Positions 52,889 to 64,000 of a stretch of 64,000 bases of DNA are shown here, piece by piece. The DNA lies in the NCBI RefSeq assembly GCF_027579695.1, contig NC_083596.1:50157257-50221256 (forward strand). The letters run 5' to 3'. How positions within the stretch are numbered: the stretch's first letter is position 1; each line of letters opens with the position of its first letter. This DNA is from Neoarius graeffei (Eukaryota > Chordata > Actinopteri > Siluriformes > Ariidae). The notes beneath the pieces were generated by a model. It was given only the letters and a program-made list of their open reading frames with translations, did not search any database and was not told the DNA's origin. The position numbers and the translations under genes were made by a program.

Positions 52889-55800
52889 CCTCTGACCTTT
52901 TGGACATTTTTAAAGCAACCTCAGACATTCAGACTTCACTACAGCAATACTGCAGGGAATTTTTTGTAGCTGTTAATGTACAGATTTTTTTTTTCTTTCT
53001 TTTGTTAATGAGACTTTTGTTTACGACTCTGGAGCTCGTGGTGCTGACTCCGTCTCGCTCTGGTGTCCGACAAACCAAATCAGCCTTACTGTGGGCCAGA
53101 GCATCGAGGAGTCTCCCTGTCTCTCTCTCTCACTCTCACACACACACACACACACACGCGCGTCTTCTCTTCAGGCTTCATTTGCCAACGTGGTGCTTTT
53201 TAAATCAAGTCACTGTCCTGCACGTAGGATGATGGTGCTGTTCTCTCTCGTTCTCTCTGTCCCCCCCGTATTAATAAATGGTATTAGCCAGCTAGCAAAG
53301 GTTTAAATCCCAAACCACATCCTGCTCTACAAAACAGTCACAATAATCACTTTAAATTTCAGTATCATGTTTTGTACACTTGTATTCGGTTTGGGAAGTG
53401 ACCTGAGATTTTCATTCCCTCAAGCTAGCTGCTTCTTTTTTGTACCAAAAAATGTACTTGTTTCCTTTACAGACTGTTCTCTTGGATCCTCTTGCGCTCT
53501 TCCTTCCTTTTCTTTATCCATTTCATTTTTTTTGAAGCAATTTAACAATCAACAGGACTCATGGTGGTAAGATGAATCAAATAACACCACAGTGAACTAA
53601 CATCCACCTACCGTAGCTACTCTAGTGACCTCATTGATTGTTAGCAGGTTCTCTCTTTTGATTGGTTGAAATCTCTCATTAATTTAAAGTTGGATGGATC
53701 AGTGAACTCGTCCACTTGCCTTCCTCTGTTAATTAATGTGAAAAAACCTCAAGGCGATGTCCCAAATCTCATTCCCTCATACAGCGCTATGAGTCAAAAT
53801 GTTGTATGGTGTGTTGTTTTTTTTTAATTAAGTGTAACGAGGTTAAAATGTCATCGTGAAGCAGTGAGATTTCCAAGATCCAGATGCCATTGGCTGTTAA
53901 CCTCTGAATTAGCAGTTAATTTGTGAATTTAAATACAAACCACAAAATAACCCACACCTCTTGCTAAGTGAGATTATCTCCCATAAAACCTGCTAAACGG
54001 ACAAAAAAAAAAAAAGGCGCGTCTTAAACAACATCTCAGTGGTTTAATATCGCACAATTTGGAACACATCCGACAGTTAAGATAAAACAGGCAGGCGGTG
54101 TGGAAACAAGATGAGATCAGCACAGTTGAGGAAACGTCCAATCAGCTTCTTGTTACTATGCAGAAAAATGAAGAGGTGCTCTCTGATTGGTCCAAACCTC
54201 TGAGAGGAATTTTGATGGTAGTCATGTCCATCTCAACACTTGTACTCAGTTAAATCATGCACTCCCCTTTACTAAATCTGATCTCTGCTTTACCTGTGGT
54301 GTAAGGCCTTGTAGCAAAAGGGGTTTTTTGGGTTCCCCCCACACACACACGCCATAGTGCCGAGTCCGCCATTTATATTAATACGGCAGAATGCCATTTG
54401 GGACACAGCTGTTTAGTCATGAGTCATTTAGGGGTTTTAACTCAAGTCCTCTTCTTTATTTAATGGTTTCTTTTCTTTTCCTCTTTTCTCTCTCTCTTTC
54501 TCTCTCCCCTACCTTCGAATCTGGGGTCTGTCCCAAATGCCAGTCTCGCTAGTATTCTTAGTGGAACATTGACCATTTTCCAACATGTCGTCTTCTATGG
54601 TTTTCTTGATGCTTTTTATTTATTGGTCACATGGTGTCGTCTTGGTTGTGTCCCATGATACACTGCAAGTGTGTATTATTTCAGTAAAATTAGCATAAAT
54701 GTAGCCAATTTAATCAGCGTTGTATAATTAGACATCGTGGTGAGAATGCTATCTTGCTAGCCATTGATTGCAAGCAACATTAGCTTAGCCAGCCTGTTAA
54801 ACACAGCAGTGCGGGCACATTATTTATTAATTCATTTGCGAACATTTTAGCATTACCTCTTCTCCTCTTTGTAATTCTCATAAGAACTCTGTGTTTCAAT
54901 ACTAGCATTTGGGGGACACCCTGGATAATTTTATTTCCCCAAAAATCTTCCAAGATGCATTAACTCCTTCCAGGTCATGCATGACCTTGACTTCTTGCCC
55001 GTATGAGCATCGAGCGCATCGATACACCGACTGTCTGCACACACACTGTTTTTACCATGGAGTATATTTATATTTGTACTATACACTCTCACACTTTGCG
55101 ATTCATACTTATCAACTGAAACCGATCCGATGATGTTTGCACATGTTACGGCAGCTGATTGGTCACAAAAAGGAGTTTGGGTGGGCGGGCTCTAAATCCT
55201 GGCTCCTCATTGGTCGAGAGTCTTCACAGACCAGAGCTGGGAAAAACTCGAAGCATCAGAAGGATGAATGTTTTTGATGGGAGGGTGGGTGTTTTTTGTT
55301 TTTTAAATGTATAGAATAACTTTGTTTTATTTAATGTCTGAGAGCAGGAAGTGGTGCCAATCTAAGGACTCTAGATCTGATGGATTGCCACTCTTTTGAT
55401 TCAGCAGGGAGGGTTTTTTTGTTTTTGTTTTTTAATAAATGGTGTTTCTTTTTGGTGGGCAGGTTCGTTTTTGGGGTCTGTGGGTGTTACAGATTGAGAA
55501 CTACATGTACACAAGTCATTTGAACTGGATCCTTTTCCTATTTATGATGTAACTTATTTAATCTGAGTCTCTTCGACGTCCCTGTGGTGCACTCACTGCT
55601 CCTTGGCGTTGTTTATTGTATTCTTTGGGTTCTCAGTAACCAAAAAAACTTTTCAGATATAATTGCTTTGTTGCTGAGGTTAAGTTTATCAGCCAATCAT
55701 GTGCTTGACATTTGTTGGGTTTTTTGTTTTTGTTTGTTTGTTTGTTTTTAAGCCTGATGTGCGAAGTTTAGAAATATTTCGTAAAACTAGCCAGCGACAT

Positions 55801-57010
55801 AAATGCAGCACTAGTTAGCTTAGCTAACAACTATAATACCTCTCATATTTTTCAGTAGCTGTCATGGTGATATCATCATGTGCTCAAAGTCGTGACTGGC
55901 TGATGAAATTGAATGAGGTCCTCTCCATTATTTCAAAGTTGTTCTCTGTACAAGTGAACAAAAACCAAAAGTTTGGAAATTCATACGAGAGCACTACAGT
56001 GAGCAAACGTCCAATCGGGTGGTTGGGCGGGTTTAATCTGACAGAGCGATGCTGTTGGTTGGTACCAGGCTCTCTGTGATTGGTCAAAATTTCTTTCAGT
56101 AAACAGCCTTTGGAGAAGATTCTGACTTTGAGGATTCAGTGAAAAGTTCAACCAAAATGCCAATCACACTAACTGATTCTGAATGCAAAAGAAATTACAA
56201 GACAATGATACTTTTATTTTTTTAAACGCCATTATTTATACGATGTATCACGATGTTCTTCATGTTATTACAGAATGCAAAATTTCTGAAATACAAAGTG
56301 AAAGGATGTACGTCTTTAATTAATTATTAACTTAAATGATAATTTATTCCCACAATAAAATTGAAACCATGCCATGAGATTAAAATGTTAAAGAAATGAA
56401 ACCTCACTATACAAATATCAGGTCCAGAAAGAACACTGAAAAATATCGAGTGTTTCTGGGATGATGTTTTTCAATCATTGTTTATAATATGGCAAGCATT
56501 TAAAATGCATTCCAATGTCAAAGCGGTTTCACCTTGAAAGACTTTGTGGAACGGGATTTGAATGTAGTCGTACTTTCAGACATTTCTGTTAGCTGTTCAT
56601 ATTCACTGTTTTTGTTTTTCCTTTCCCCCTTTTTAAAAAACGTTCATCGACGTCCTGTTCTACATGTTCAGTCCTCCTCAATACTGTGATATTTGATCAA
56701 TGATGACCACCAGAATTGCAATATTCTTGTCCTGTTTCTGCTCAATATGTCAAATTGTGACCTGTCTCACTCCAGAATCGATCCAAAGACTATTTTTGTT
56801 GTTTGTTGTCCGTCCGTCTGTCTCCCCACCCCACCATTTCCCCGATGTGTAACGGGCTGAAGGAATTCAGGGCCAGTTCATGTTGATGATGAAGACCTGG
56901 TGTAAGGTGTGTGTGTGTGTGTGTGTGTACGTACGTATGTGTACTTTTTGTACACAGTTTGAGTGTTTTTTTTTTTAAATAAAGAAATAAAACTTTTTTG
57001 TCTGTTTCAT
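52889..57010 (+). other. brwd3 3'UTR (presumed)
   Basis: About 4.1 kb after the stop shows no transposon ends and no coding frame of note. It has T-rich runs, a (CA)n at 53,138-53,157 and a (GT)n at about 56,907-56,928. Absence of mobile elements here, unlike both flanks, fits a transcribed exon. Its extent is inferred from the poly(A) signals, not proven. Confidence 0.6.
56978..56991 (+). terminator. Candidate polyadenylation signals of brwd3
   Basis: Two AATAAA hexamers (56,978-56,983 and 56,986-56,991) follow GT/T-rich sequence. A weaker upstream candidate AATAAA lies near 53,272. Which is used is unknown. Confidence 0.6.
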
Positions 57011-58226
57011 ATCAATTTGGGGGGGGTAAATATTTTTTTACATTAACTGATTAACGCCAAGCAGATCTTTTTAAAATGTTTTCTTAAGCTCCAAGTTTTG
57101 ATAAACAGGTGTTTATAATTGGGTTTGGAATAATTTATACATTTATTTCAACTTTAAATACGGTAAAATAGGTATACAGTAAATAAATTCCAAAACACAA
57201 TTCTTGCTGTCAATTTTGTTTAATGTTATGGATGTCTGTAGTGCCTTCCACAATTGTTGGTGCCCCTTGTAAAGATGAGAAAAAGGGGTCGGGGAAAAAA
57301 AAACACTTTTTGGAGAAGTTGTTTCATCTCACGCTGAAAAAATGAGTAAAAGCCAACCTTTAATTGAAAAACTTATTCAGAGAAAAACAAATCCCTCATC
57401 AAGAAATAATTATTTTCAACAAAAAAACACATCCCACAATTACTGGTACCCCTGGAAGTGATAGTAGGCACAATGTAACTGAAGCATGTTTACGTTTAAA
57501 AATTGTGTGTGTGTTTCGGAACTTTCAAGCTCTAATCCATGACTTCTTGATTTAAATACACACACAACTCCAAAATAAACTCCTTTATACTGACATATCT
57601 GTACAAGATATATTTGAATGTCCATTTGTTCATATTTGGACCTGTATACTGTGTAAACAATGTCCCTGGGCGCTGACAACTCACTCTCTCCAAGCTTCAA
57701 ATATTGGGCTCTGAGTACAAATTATGCGAGACAATCTGAGATTGTGACATCACTTACACACTACATGACTTCCCGAGGCTGAGATCGAGTGGATACATCA
57801 CTTCTAAATTGTTGTAAGCAATCCTGAAGAGGCCGAGTGTCAGGCATTTGGGTGTAAAATTAAGCCCGATCGCTGGGGCAGTGAACACACACATACACAG
57901 CCTTTGGGAGTCTTTATCTGCCTCCATCGCTGGCTGCTTGCAGTGGGGTTTTTTTCCTTTCAAAAAATTAAAATTTTCCTTGTTTTTTTTTTATGTGACA
58001 TGTTTGTTTTTGTTTCCTGAGAAAAGTAATCTTTTTAGACTCCAAGAATCGTGCTGCTCTGACAACGACCAACTGCGAATGCGTTACTTTGTCGAACTTC
58101 ATAAAAGTGAAGTCTTGATTTGCGGATTTTGCTAGTAGTAAAAATTACAGGATTACAGAAGACTTCTGGTTCCATTCTTTTTTAGAATTAGAAGCCTTTA
58201 TTTGATGGCTCTGTGTAACGAAAGTA
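57011..58226. other. Intergenic DNA downstream of brwd3
   Basis: About 57,238-57,460 resembles the end of a Tc1-family MITE (AGTGCCTTCCACAATTGTTG, CCCACAATTACTGGTACCCC). The remainder has no recognised feature. Confidence 0.5.
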
Positions 58227-58540
58227 CAGTGCCTTGCAAAAGTATTCATACCCCTTGAACTTTTTCACATTTTCCACCTTACAACCACCAACTTAAAAGT
58301 TTTTATTGAGATTTTATGTGATAGACCAACACAGAGTAGCACATAATTGTGAAGTGAAACGAAAATGATAAATGGTCTTCAAAATTTTAAACAAATAAAA
58401 ATGTGGTGTGCATTAGTATTCAGCCCCCTGGACTCTGATACCTCTAAATACAATCCAGTGCAATCAATTGCCTTCAGAAGTCGTCTAATTAGTTAATAGA
58501 GTCCTACTGTGTGTAATTTACTCTGAGCAGAAATACACTT

Positions 58541-58890
58541 ACCGACTAGTGGCCTAGTGGTAGCGTGTCCGCCTCTCGATCGGGAAATCGTGAGTTATAT
58601 TCACGGTCGGGTCATACCAAAGACCATCATAAAAATGGTACCTACTGCCATCTGGCAAGGCACGCTGCAATACAGATGCGCATGGGGAGTTAAACTCTCG
58701 TGGTTACCAGAGGACTAGCCCCCCACTGTAACCCTAGCTATGTAATAGGCGAGAGGCCGAGGGCTATGGAAACGGAGATCGGCGCCGCCCGATGCGCCAC
58801 ATACAGGTTGGGCCTGGTTAGTACTTGAGTGGGAGACTGCCTAGGAATACCAGGTACTGTAAGGCGTGGGAAGGACTTTAACTTTTTAAT
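58541..58890 (+). mobile_element. Composite SINE: tRNA-like head, 5S rRNA-like 3' part
   Basis: Flanked by the perfect 10-bp duplication AAATACACTT (58,531-58,540 and 58,891-58,900). The head GGCCTAGTGGTAGCGTGTCC carries a tRNA-type A box; the B-box position (GTGAGTTATATTCAC) is degenerate. About 58,808-58,865 matches the 3' half of 5S rRNA (GGGCCTGGTTAGTACTTG, TGGGAGACTGCCTAGGAATA). The tail is CTTTAACTTTTTAAT. It is not a functional tRNA or 5S gene. Confidence 0.82.
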
Positions 58891-58954
58891 AAATACACTT
58901 GTTCTGTGAAGGCCTCAGTGGTTTGTTAGAGAACACTGAAGAACAAACAGCATC

Positions 58955-59951
58955 ATGAAGACCAAAGAACTCACCAGACAGGTCAGGGATAAAGTTCTGG
59001 AGAAGTTTAAAGCGGAGTTAGGTTATAAAAAAATATCCCAAGCTCTGAACATCTCAAAAAGCACTGTTCAATCCATCATTCAAAAATGGAAAAAGTATGG
59101 CACAACTGCAAACCTACCAAGACGTGGCCGTCCACCTAAACTGACAGAGCGAGCAAGGAGAGCACTGGTCAGAGAAGCAGCCAAGAGGCCCATGATCACT
59201 CTGGAGGAGCTGCAGAAATCCACAGCTCAGGTGGGAGAATCTGTGTACAGGACAACTATAAGTCGTACACTCCACAAATCTGGCCTTTTTGGAAGAGTGG
59301 CAAGAAGAAAGCCATTGTTGAAAGACAAGCATAAGAAGCCATGTAGGGGACACAGCAAACATGTGGAAGAAGGTGCTTTGGTCAGATGAGACCAAAGTTG
59401 AACTTTTTGGCCTAAATGCAAAGCGCTATGTGTGGCGGAAAACTAACACTGCTCATCACCCTGCACACACCATCCCCACTGTGAAACATGGTGGTGGCAG
59501 CATCATGCTATGGGGATGCTTTTCTTCAGCAGGGACAGGGAAGCTGGTCAGAGTTGATGGGAAGACGGATGGAGCTAAATACAGGGCAATCCTGGAAGAA
59601 AACCTGTTGGAGGCTGCAAAAGACTTGAGACTGGGAAGGAGATTCACCTTCCAGCAAGACAATGACCCGAAACATACAGCCAGAGCTACAATGGAATGGT
59701 TTAGATCAAAGAATATTCATGTGTTAGAATGGCCCAGTCAAAGTCCAGACCTAAATCCCATTGAGCATCTGTGGCAAGACTTGAAAATTGCTGTTCACAG
59801 ACGCTCTCCATCCAATCTGGCTGAGCTTGAGCTATTTTGCAAAGAAGAATGGGCAAAAATGTCAGTGTCTAGATGTGCAAAGCTGGTAGAGACATACCAC
59901 AAAAGACTTGCAGCTGTAATTGCAGCAAAAGGTGGCTCTACAAAGTATTGA
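58955..59951 (+). pseudogene. Tc1 transposase (DD34E), frameshifted
   Basis: The first frame (58,955-59,389) has the paired-like DNA-binding domain: ISQALNISKSTVQSIIQKWK and GRPPKLTERARRALV, containing the GRPP hook. A frame change near 59,345 leads to the catalytic part (59,361-59,951): LWSDETKVELFG, GGGSIMLWGCF, QQDNDPKHTA and SPDLNPIEHLW, with 34 residues between D2 and E. The segment just before the break is shortened relative to the family. Confidence 0.88.
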
Positions 59952-60169
59952 CGCAGGGGGGCTGAATACTAATGTACACCACATTTTTCAGATTTTTATT
60001 TGTTTAAAATTTTGAAGACCATTTATCATTTTCATTTCACTTCACAATTATGTGCTACTCTGTGTTGGTCTATCACATAAAATCTCAATAAAAAAACTTT
60101 AAGTTCGTGGTTGTAAGGTGGAAAAATGTGAAAAAGTTCAAGGGGTATGAATACTTTTGCAAGGCACTG

Positions 60170-60652
60170 TAAGCGGTGTACTCGCGAACCAGCTACGTCA
60201 CAAGCAGAAAACCGGTTTGAGTGCATATGCTTGCCTCCAGGTACACCTATTTTTAGCAATATCATAACTTTTAAAATGGTCAAATGGTTGTGATAAAGTT
60301 TTATTTAAACGTATGGAGACATATCAAGGCATTGATCGGTACATGGCGTTAATTTTGGGGTTTTGTTTGACTTTAATTGGGGAACGAATATGAGGTGAGA
60401 CAGGCCAAATTCCCTGAGTCATCCATTGAAAGATAAGAGAACAGACAAACTAAATGGAGAAGTGTTTAGTGTGTTGACCTTCAGAAGTCAGGGAATGGTT
60501 ATAAAACAAAACATAGCTACCCAACTCTCCTGAAAATGTCTTTTTTTTCCCTTGTTCAGGCAGTAAATTAAAGGTTGGATTTTTCTCATTTTTTTCAGTG
60601 TGAGATCCTTTTTACTCCTCTCTGCAAGGAGGATTAATAATCATGGAGGATA
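60170..60652. other. Spacer between two Tc1 elements
   Basis: No gene or element recognised. It ends with the TA duplication (60,651-60,652) of the next element. Confidence 0.5.
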
Positions 60653-61760
60653 CAGTACCAGTCAAAAGTTTGGAAACACCTCTAATTCAGTGGTTTTTCA
60701 TTATTTTAAAATTTTCTGAATTGTAGATTAATACTAAAGTCATTGACATTATGAAGAAATATATACGGAATTATTTGGTAAACAAAAAAAGTGTTAATCA
60801 AACCAGAATATGTTTTATATTTTAGATTCTTCAAAGTCGGCGCCTTTTGCTAAGATGAAAGCTTTGCACATCTTGGCATTTTCTCAGTCAGCTTTACGAG
60901 GTAGTCACCTGGAATGGCTTTCAGTTTACAGCTGTGCCTTGTCAAGAGTTAATTTCTTGAATTTCTTAATGTATTTGAGACCATCAGTTGTGTTGTGAAG
61001 AGGTAGAGTTGGTATACAGTGAATGGCCCTATTTGAGTACTGTTCTAATCCATATTATGCCAAGAGCTACTCAACTAAGTAAAGAAAAACGACAGTCCAT
61101 CATTACTTTAAGAAATGAAGGTCAGTCAGTCCGAAAAAGTTTGGGATGAGTTGGACTGCAGAGTGAAGGCAAAGCAGCCAACAAGTGCTCAGCACCTCTG
61201 GGAACTCCTTCAAGACTGTTGGAAAACCATTTTGAGTGATTACCTCATGAAGCTGGTTGAGAGAATGTCAGGAGTGTGCAAAGCTGTAATCAAAAGCAAA
61301 AGGTGCCTACTTTGAAGAATCTAAAACATATTTTGGTTTGATTAACATGTTAAAGTTTACTAAACAGTCTTGGACTGTCCTCTGGACTCCATTGAGGAGG
61401 TGGGTGAGAGGAGGATGTTAGCCAAGCTGAACTCAAGCATGGATAACCCCTCTCACCCCCTACATGAGGCTGTGGGGGCTTTAAGCAGCTCTTTTAGTCG
61501 TAGACTGCTACACCCACGGTGTAAGAAGGAGAGATACCGCAGGTCATTCATACCTGCTGCTGTCAGACTGTATAACACCCACAACTTGTAACGCAGCACC
61601 AATAACCTGTTTGTTGTTTAATTTGCACTACTTCACCACTACTACCTCTGCCATCTCTCATCGATGCAATTATTATGTGCATCAATTTATATTATATAGG
61701 CCTTAAACTATTTTTATGCATACTTATATAAATATTATTTATGTATATATGTGTGTACAG

Positions 61761-62140
61761 GCGGCACAGTGGTGTAGTGGTTAGCGCTGTCGCCTCACAG
61801 CAAGAAGGTCCTGGGTTCGAGCCCCGGGGCCGGCGAGGGCCTTTCTGTGCGGAGTTTGCATGTTCTCCCCGTGTCCGCGTGGGTTTCCTCCGGGTGCTCC
61901 GGTTTCCCCCACAGTCCAAAGACATGCAGGTTAGGTTAACTGGTGACTCTAAATTGAGCGTAGGTGTGAATGTGAGTGTGAATGGTTGTCTGTGTCTATG
62001 TGTCAGCCCTGTGATGACCTGGCGACTTGTCCAGGGTGAACCCCGCCTTTCACCCGTAGTCAGCTGGGATAGGCTCCAGCTTGCCTGCGACCCTGTCGAA
62101 CAGGATAAAGCGGCTAGAGATAATGAGATGAGATGAGATA
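61761..62140 (+). mobile_element. tRNA-derived SINE (plus)
   Basis: Flanked by the 11-bp duplication TGTGTGTACAG (61,750-61,760 and 62,141-62,151). It begins GCGGCACAGTGGTGTAGTGG, B box GGGTTCGAGCC, tail AATGAGATGAGATGAGATA. Full length, about 380 bp. Confidence 0.93.
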
Positions 62141-62160
62141 TGTGTGTACAGAGTCTACCT

Positions 62161-62529
62161 CATCTCATTATCTCTAGCAGCTTTATCCTTCTACAGGGTC
62201 GCAGGCGAGCTGGATCCTATCCCAGCTGACTACGGGCGAAAGGCAGGGTTCACCCTGGACAAGTCACCAGGTCATCACAGGGCTGACACATAGACACAGA
62301 CAACCATTCACACTCACATTCACACCTACGGTCAATTTAGAGTCACCAGTTAACCTAACCTGCATGTCTTTGGACTGTGGGGGAAACCGGAGCACCCGGA
62401 GGAAACCCACGCGGACACGGGGAGAACATGCAAACTCCACACAGAAAGGCCCTCGCCGGCCACGGGGCTCGAACCCGGACCTTCTTGCTGTGAGGCGACA
62501 GTGCTAACCGCTACACCACCGTGCCGCCC
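62161..62529 (-). mobile_element. tRNA-derived SINE (minus)
   Basis: Same family in the opposite orientation, flanked by the 13-bp duplication ACAGAGTCTACCT (62,148-62,160 and 62,530-62,542). It faces the previous SINE only 20 bp away. Confidence 0.93.
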
Positions 62530-62922
62530 ACAGAGTCTACCTCTAATGTGCAATTTTTCTGAGCCTCTCAGTCAGGCAGTTTTTCTATACTTTTTCACGG
62601 TAGATAATGCAAATAGCCCTCTGTATTTAATTTGTTTGTCTAATTTTTATTTCAGTTTTATTTGTTATCTGTTTGACAGTTTTCTTGCTACTGTAACATG
62701 TGAATTTCCCCGATGTGGGATGAATAAAGTGAATCTAATCTAATCTAATCTAATCTAATCTGAATGATTCCTTACGTGTTGCTGCAGTCTGGATGACTTC
62801 AGTATTAATTTACAATGTAGGAAAAAATAAAAACATCGAATTTGAAGGTGTTTCCAAACTTTTGACTGGTACTGTATAATCAGTATTCATTATTATTTTA
62901 GTCAGGATTGAGCCAAATTGTG

Positions 62923-63302
62923 GCGGCACGGTGGTGTAGTGGTTAGCGCTGTCGCCTCACAGCAAGAAGGTCCTGGGTTCGAGCCCCGTGGCCGGCGAGG
63001 GCCTTTCTGTGTGGAGTTTGCATGTTCTCCCCGTGTCCGCGTGGGTTTCCTCCGGGTGCTCCGGTTTCCCCCACAGTCCAAAGACATGCAGGTTAGGTTA
63101 ACTGGTGACTCTAAATTGAGCGTAGGTGTGAATGTGAGTGTGAATGGTTGTCTGTGTCTATGTGTCAGCCCTGTGATGACCTGGCGACTTGTCCAGGGTG
63201 AACCCCGCCTTTCACCCGTAGTCAGCTGGGATAGGCTCCAGCTTGCCTGCGACCCTGTCGAACAGGATAAAGCGGCTAGAGATAATGAGATGAGATGAGA
63301 TA
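62923..63302 (+). mobile_element. SINE (plus), hybrid copy at the duplication junction
   Basis: It differs from 61,761-62,140 at three sites in the first ~100 bases and then is identical to it. Its left flank (GAGCCAAATTG) does not match its right flank TGTGTGTACAG, so it lacks a target duplication of its own. Confidence 0.88.
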
Positions 63303-63322
63303 TGTGTGTACAGAGTCTACCT

Positions 63323-63691
63323 CATCTCATTATCTCTAGCAGCTTTATCCTTCTACAGGGTCGCAGGCGAGCTGGATCCTATCCCAGCTGACTACGGGCG
63401 AAAGGCAGGGTTCACCCTGGACAAGTCACCAGGTCATCACAGGGCTGACACATAGACACAGACAACCATTCACACTCACATTCACACCTACGGTCAATTT
63501 AGAGTCACCAGTTAACCTAACCTGCATGTCTTTGGACTGTGGGGGAAACCGGAGCACCCGGAGGAAACCCACGCGGACACGGGGAGAACATGCAAACTCC
63601 ACACAGAAAGGCCCTCGCCGGCCACGGGGCTCGAACCCGGACCTTCTTGCTGTGAGGCGACAGTGCTAACCGCTACACCACCGTGCCGCCC
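63323..63691 (-). mobile_element. SINE (minus), duplicated copy
   Basis: Same as 62,161-62,529 by eye, with the same ACAGAGTCTACCT flanks, as part of the tandem duplication. Confidence 0.93.
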
Positions 63692-64000
63692 ACAGAGTCT
63701 ACCTCTAATGTGCAATTTTTCTGAGCCTCTCAGTCAGGCAGTTTTTCTATACTTTTTCACGGTAGATAATGCAAATAGCCCTCTGTATTTAATTTGTTTG
63801 TCTAATTTTTATTTCAGTTTTATTTGTTATCTGTTTGACAGTTTTCTTGCTACTGTAACATGTGAATTTCCCCGATGTGGGATGAATAAAGTGAATCTAA
63901 TCTAATCTAATCTAATCTAATCTGAATGATTCCTTACGTGTTGCTGCAGTCTGGATGACTTCAGTATTAATTTACAATGTAGGAAAAAATAAAAACATCG

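Larger units (their letters stand above)
58227..60169 (+). mobile_element. Tc1-like transposon (DD34E) with an inserted SINE
   Basis: Ends CAGTGCCTTGCAAAAGTATT in inverted orientation with TA duplications (58,225-58,226 and 60,170-60,171). The inverted repeats extend at least 120 bp inward with few changes. A SINE occupies 58,541-58,890 in the 5' region. Confidence 0.93.
61355..62760 (+). mobile_element. L2-like LINE 3' end fragment, interrupted by two SINEs
   Basis: The frame at 61,370-61,591 matches LINE ORF2 C-termini (RRMLAKLNSSMDNPSHPLHE, CKKERYRRSFIPAAVRLYNT). The 3' UTR resumes after the SINEs and ends TGGGATGAATAAAGTGAATC with a TAATC pentamer array (to about 62,760). Confidence 0.8.
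60653..62874 (+). mobile_element. Decayed Tc1 element split by LINE and SINE insertions
   Basis: Ends CAGTACCAGTCAAAAGTTTG and its inverse lie between TA dinucleotides (60,651-60,652; 62,875-62,876). Inside is only the transposase C-terminal region (61,115-61,315: VWDELDCRVKAKQPTSAQHL, WELLQDCWKTILSDYLMKLV). A LINE 3' fragment then interrupts from about 61,350, carrying two SINEs. Confidence 0.82.
61761..64000. repeat. 1,162-bp tandem duplication (second copy runs off the window)
   Basis: Every position from about 61,855 onward recurs 1,162 bases later, apparently without change, up to the window end (62,838 corresponds to 64,000). The unit carries SINE(+), SINE(-), the LINE 3' end and the Tc1 right part. 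Copy 2 starts at 62,923. Confidence 0.93.

Noticed and set aside
58803..58865. 5S rRNA gene
   Set aside because: Only the 3' half is similar and it lies within a SINE bounded by target duplications.
61775..61830. tRNA gene
   Set aside because: A and B boxes are present, but the segment heads a ~380-bp SINE with direct repeats and no mature acceptor stem.

Overview
The window looks like vertebrate, and more precisely teleost fish, genomic DNA. It holds one recognisable host gene with 40 small GT-AG exons. Around and inside that gene are Tc1/mariner, hAT, piggyBac-like, Ty3/Gypsy, LINE and tRNA-type SINE copies, plus long (GT)n/(CA)n tracts. The SINE with a GAGATGAGAT-type tail recalls catfish-like genomes, but that is only a weak impression. 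No bacterial, phage or CRISPR features are present.

Region 1 (1-22.4 kb) is a mosaic of transposons. It opens with a young, almost complete Ty3/Gypsy chromovirus-type element (353-6668, minus strand) with matching LTRs and a CCCAG target duplication; its left LTR carries an 808-bp DNA transposon. A hAT deletion derivative (6768-11212) follows and itself contains a MITE and a DD37E Tc1-like element. Next come an L2/CR1-like LINE interrupted by a 3'-truncated RTE endonuclease fragment, a LINE tail carrying a SINE, a restriction-like-endonuclease LINE (R4/Dong/Rex6 type) and another L2-like LINE. The stretch ends with a 1.4-kb TIR-bounded element and a 295-bp foldback.

Region 2 (22,439-52,888 coding, 3'UTR to about 57.0 kb) is brwd3 on the plus strand. 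I joined 40 exons with consistent phases into 1,764 codons plus stop. The product has an N-terminal LisH-like domain, WD40 repeats, a BRWD/PHIP ancillary (crypto-Tudor) region, two bromodomains and a Ser/acidic tail. It should be a nuclear chromatin reader and a CUL4-DDB1 substrate receptor. Introns 4, 19, 33, 36 and 39 have expanded through nested insertions. Several short introns pair (AC)n near the donor with (GT)n near the acceptor, one intron is GC-AG, and intron 36 carries a 40-bp minisatellite of about 25 units.

Region 3 (57-64 kb) contains a Tc1 DD34E element (58,227-60,169) with a composite tRNA/5S-like SINE inside, and a decayed Tc1 (60,653-62,874) broken by a LINE 3' end and two opposed SINEs. 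The window ends in a 1,162-bp tandem duplication whose breakpoint lies inside a SINE.

I see no clearly new gene system. The most interesting items are the AC/GT-bridged introns, the self-priming and frameshift signals of the Gypsy element, the tRNA-5S SINE and the SINE-mediated duplication. All calls come from reading the sequence; family assignments rest on remembered motifs, not searches.
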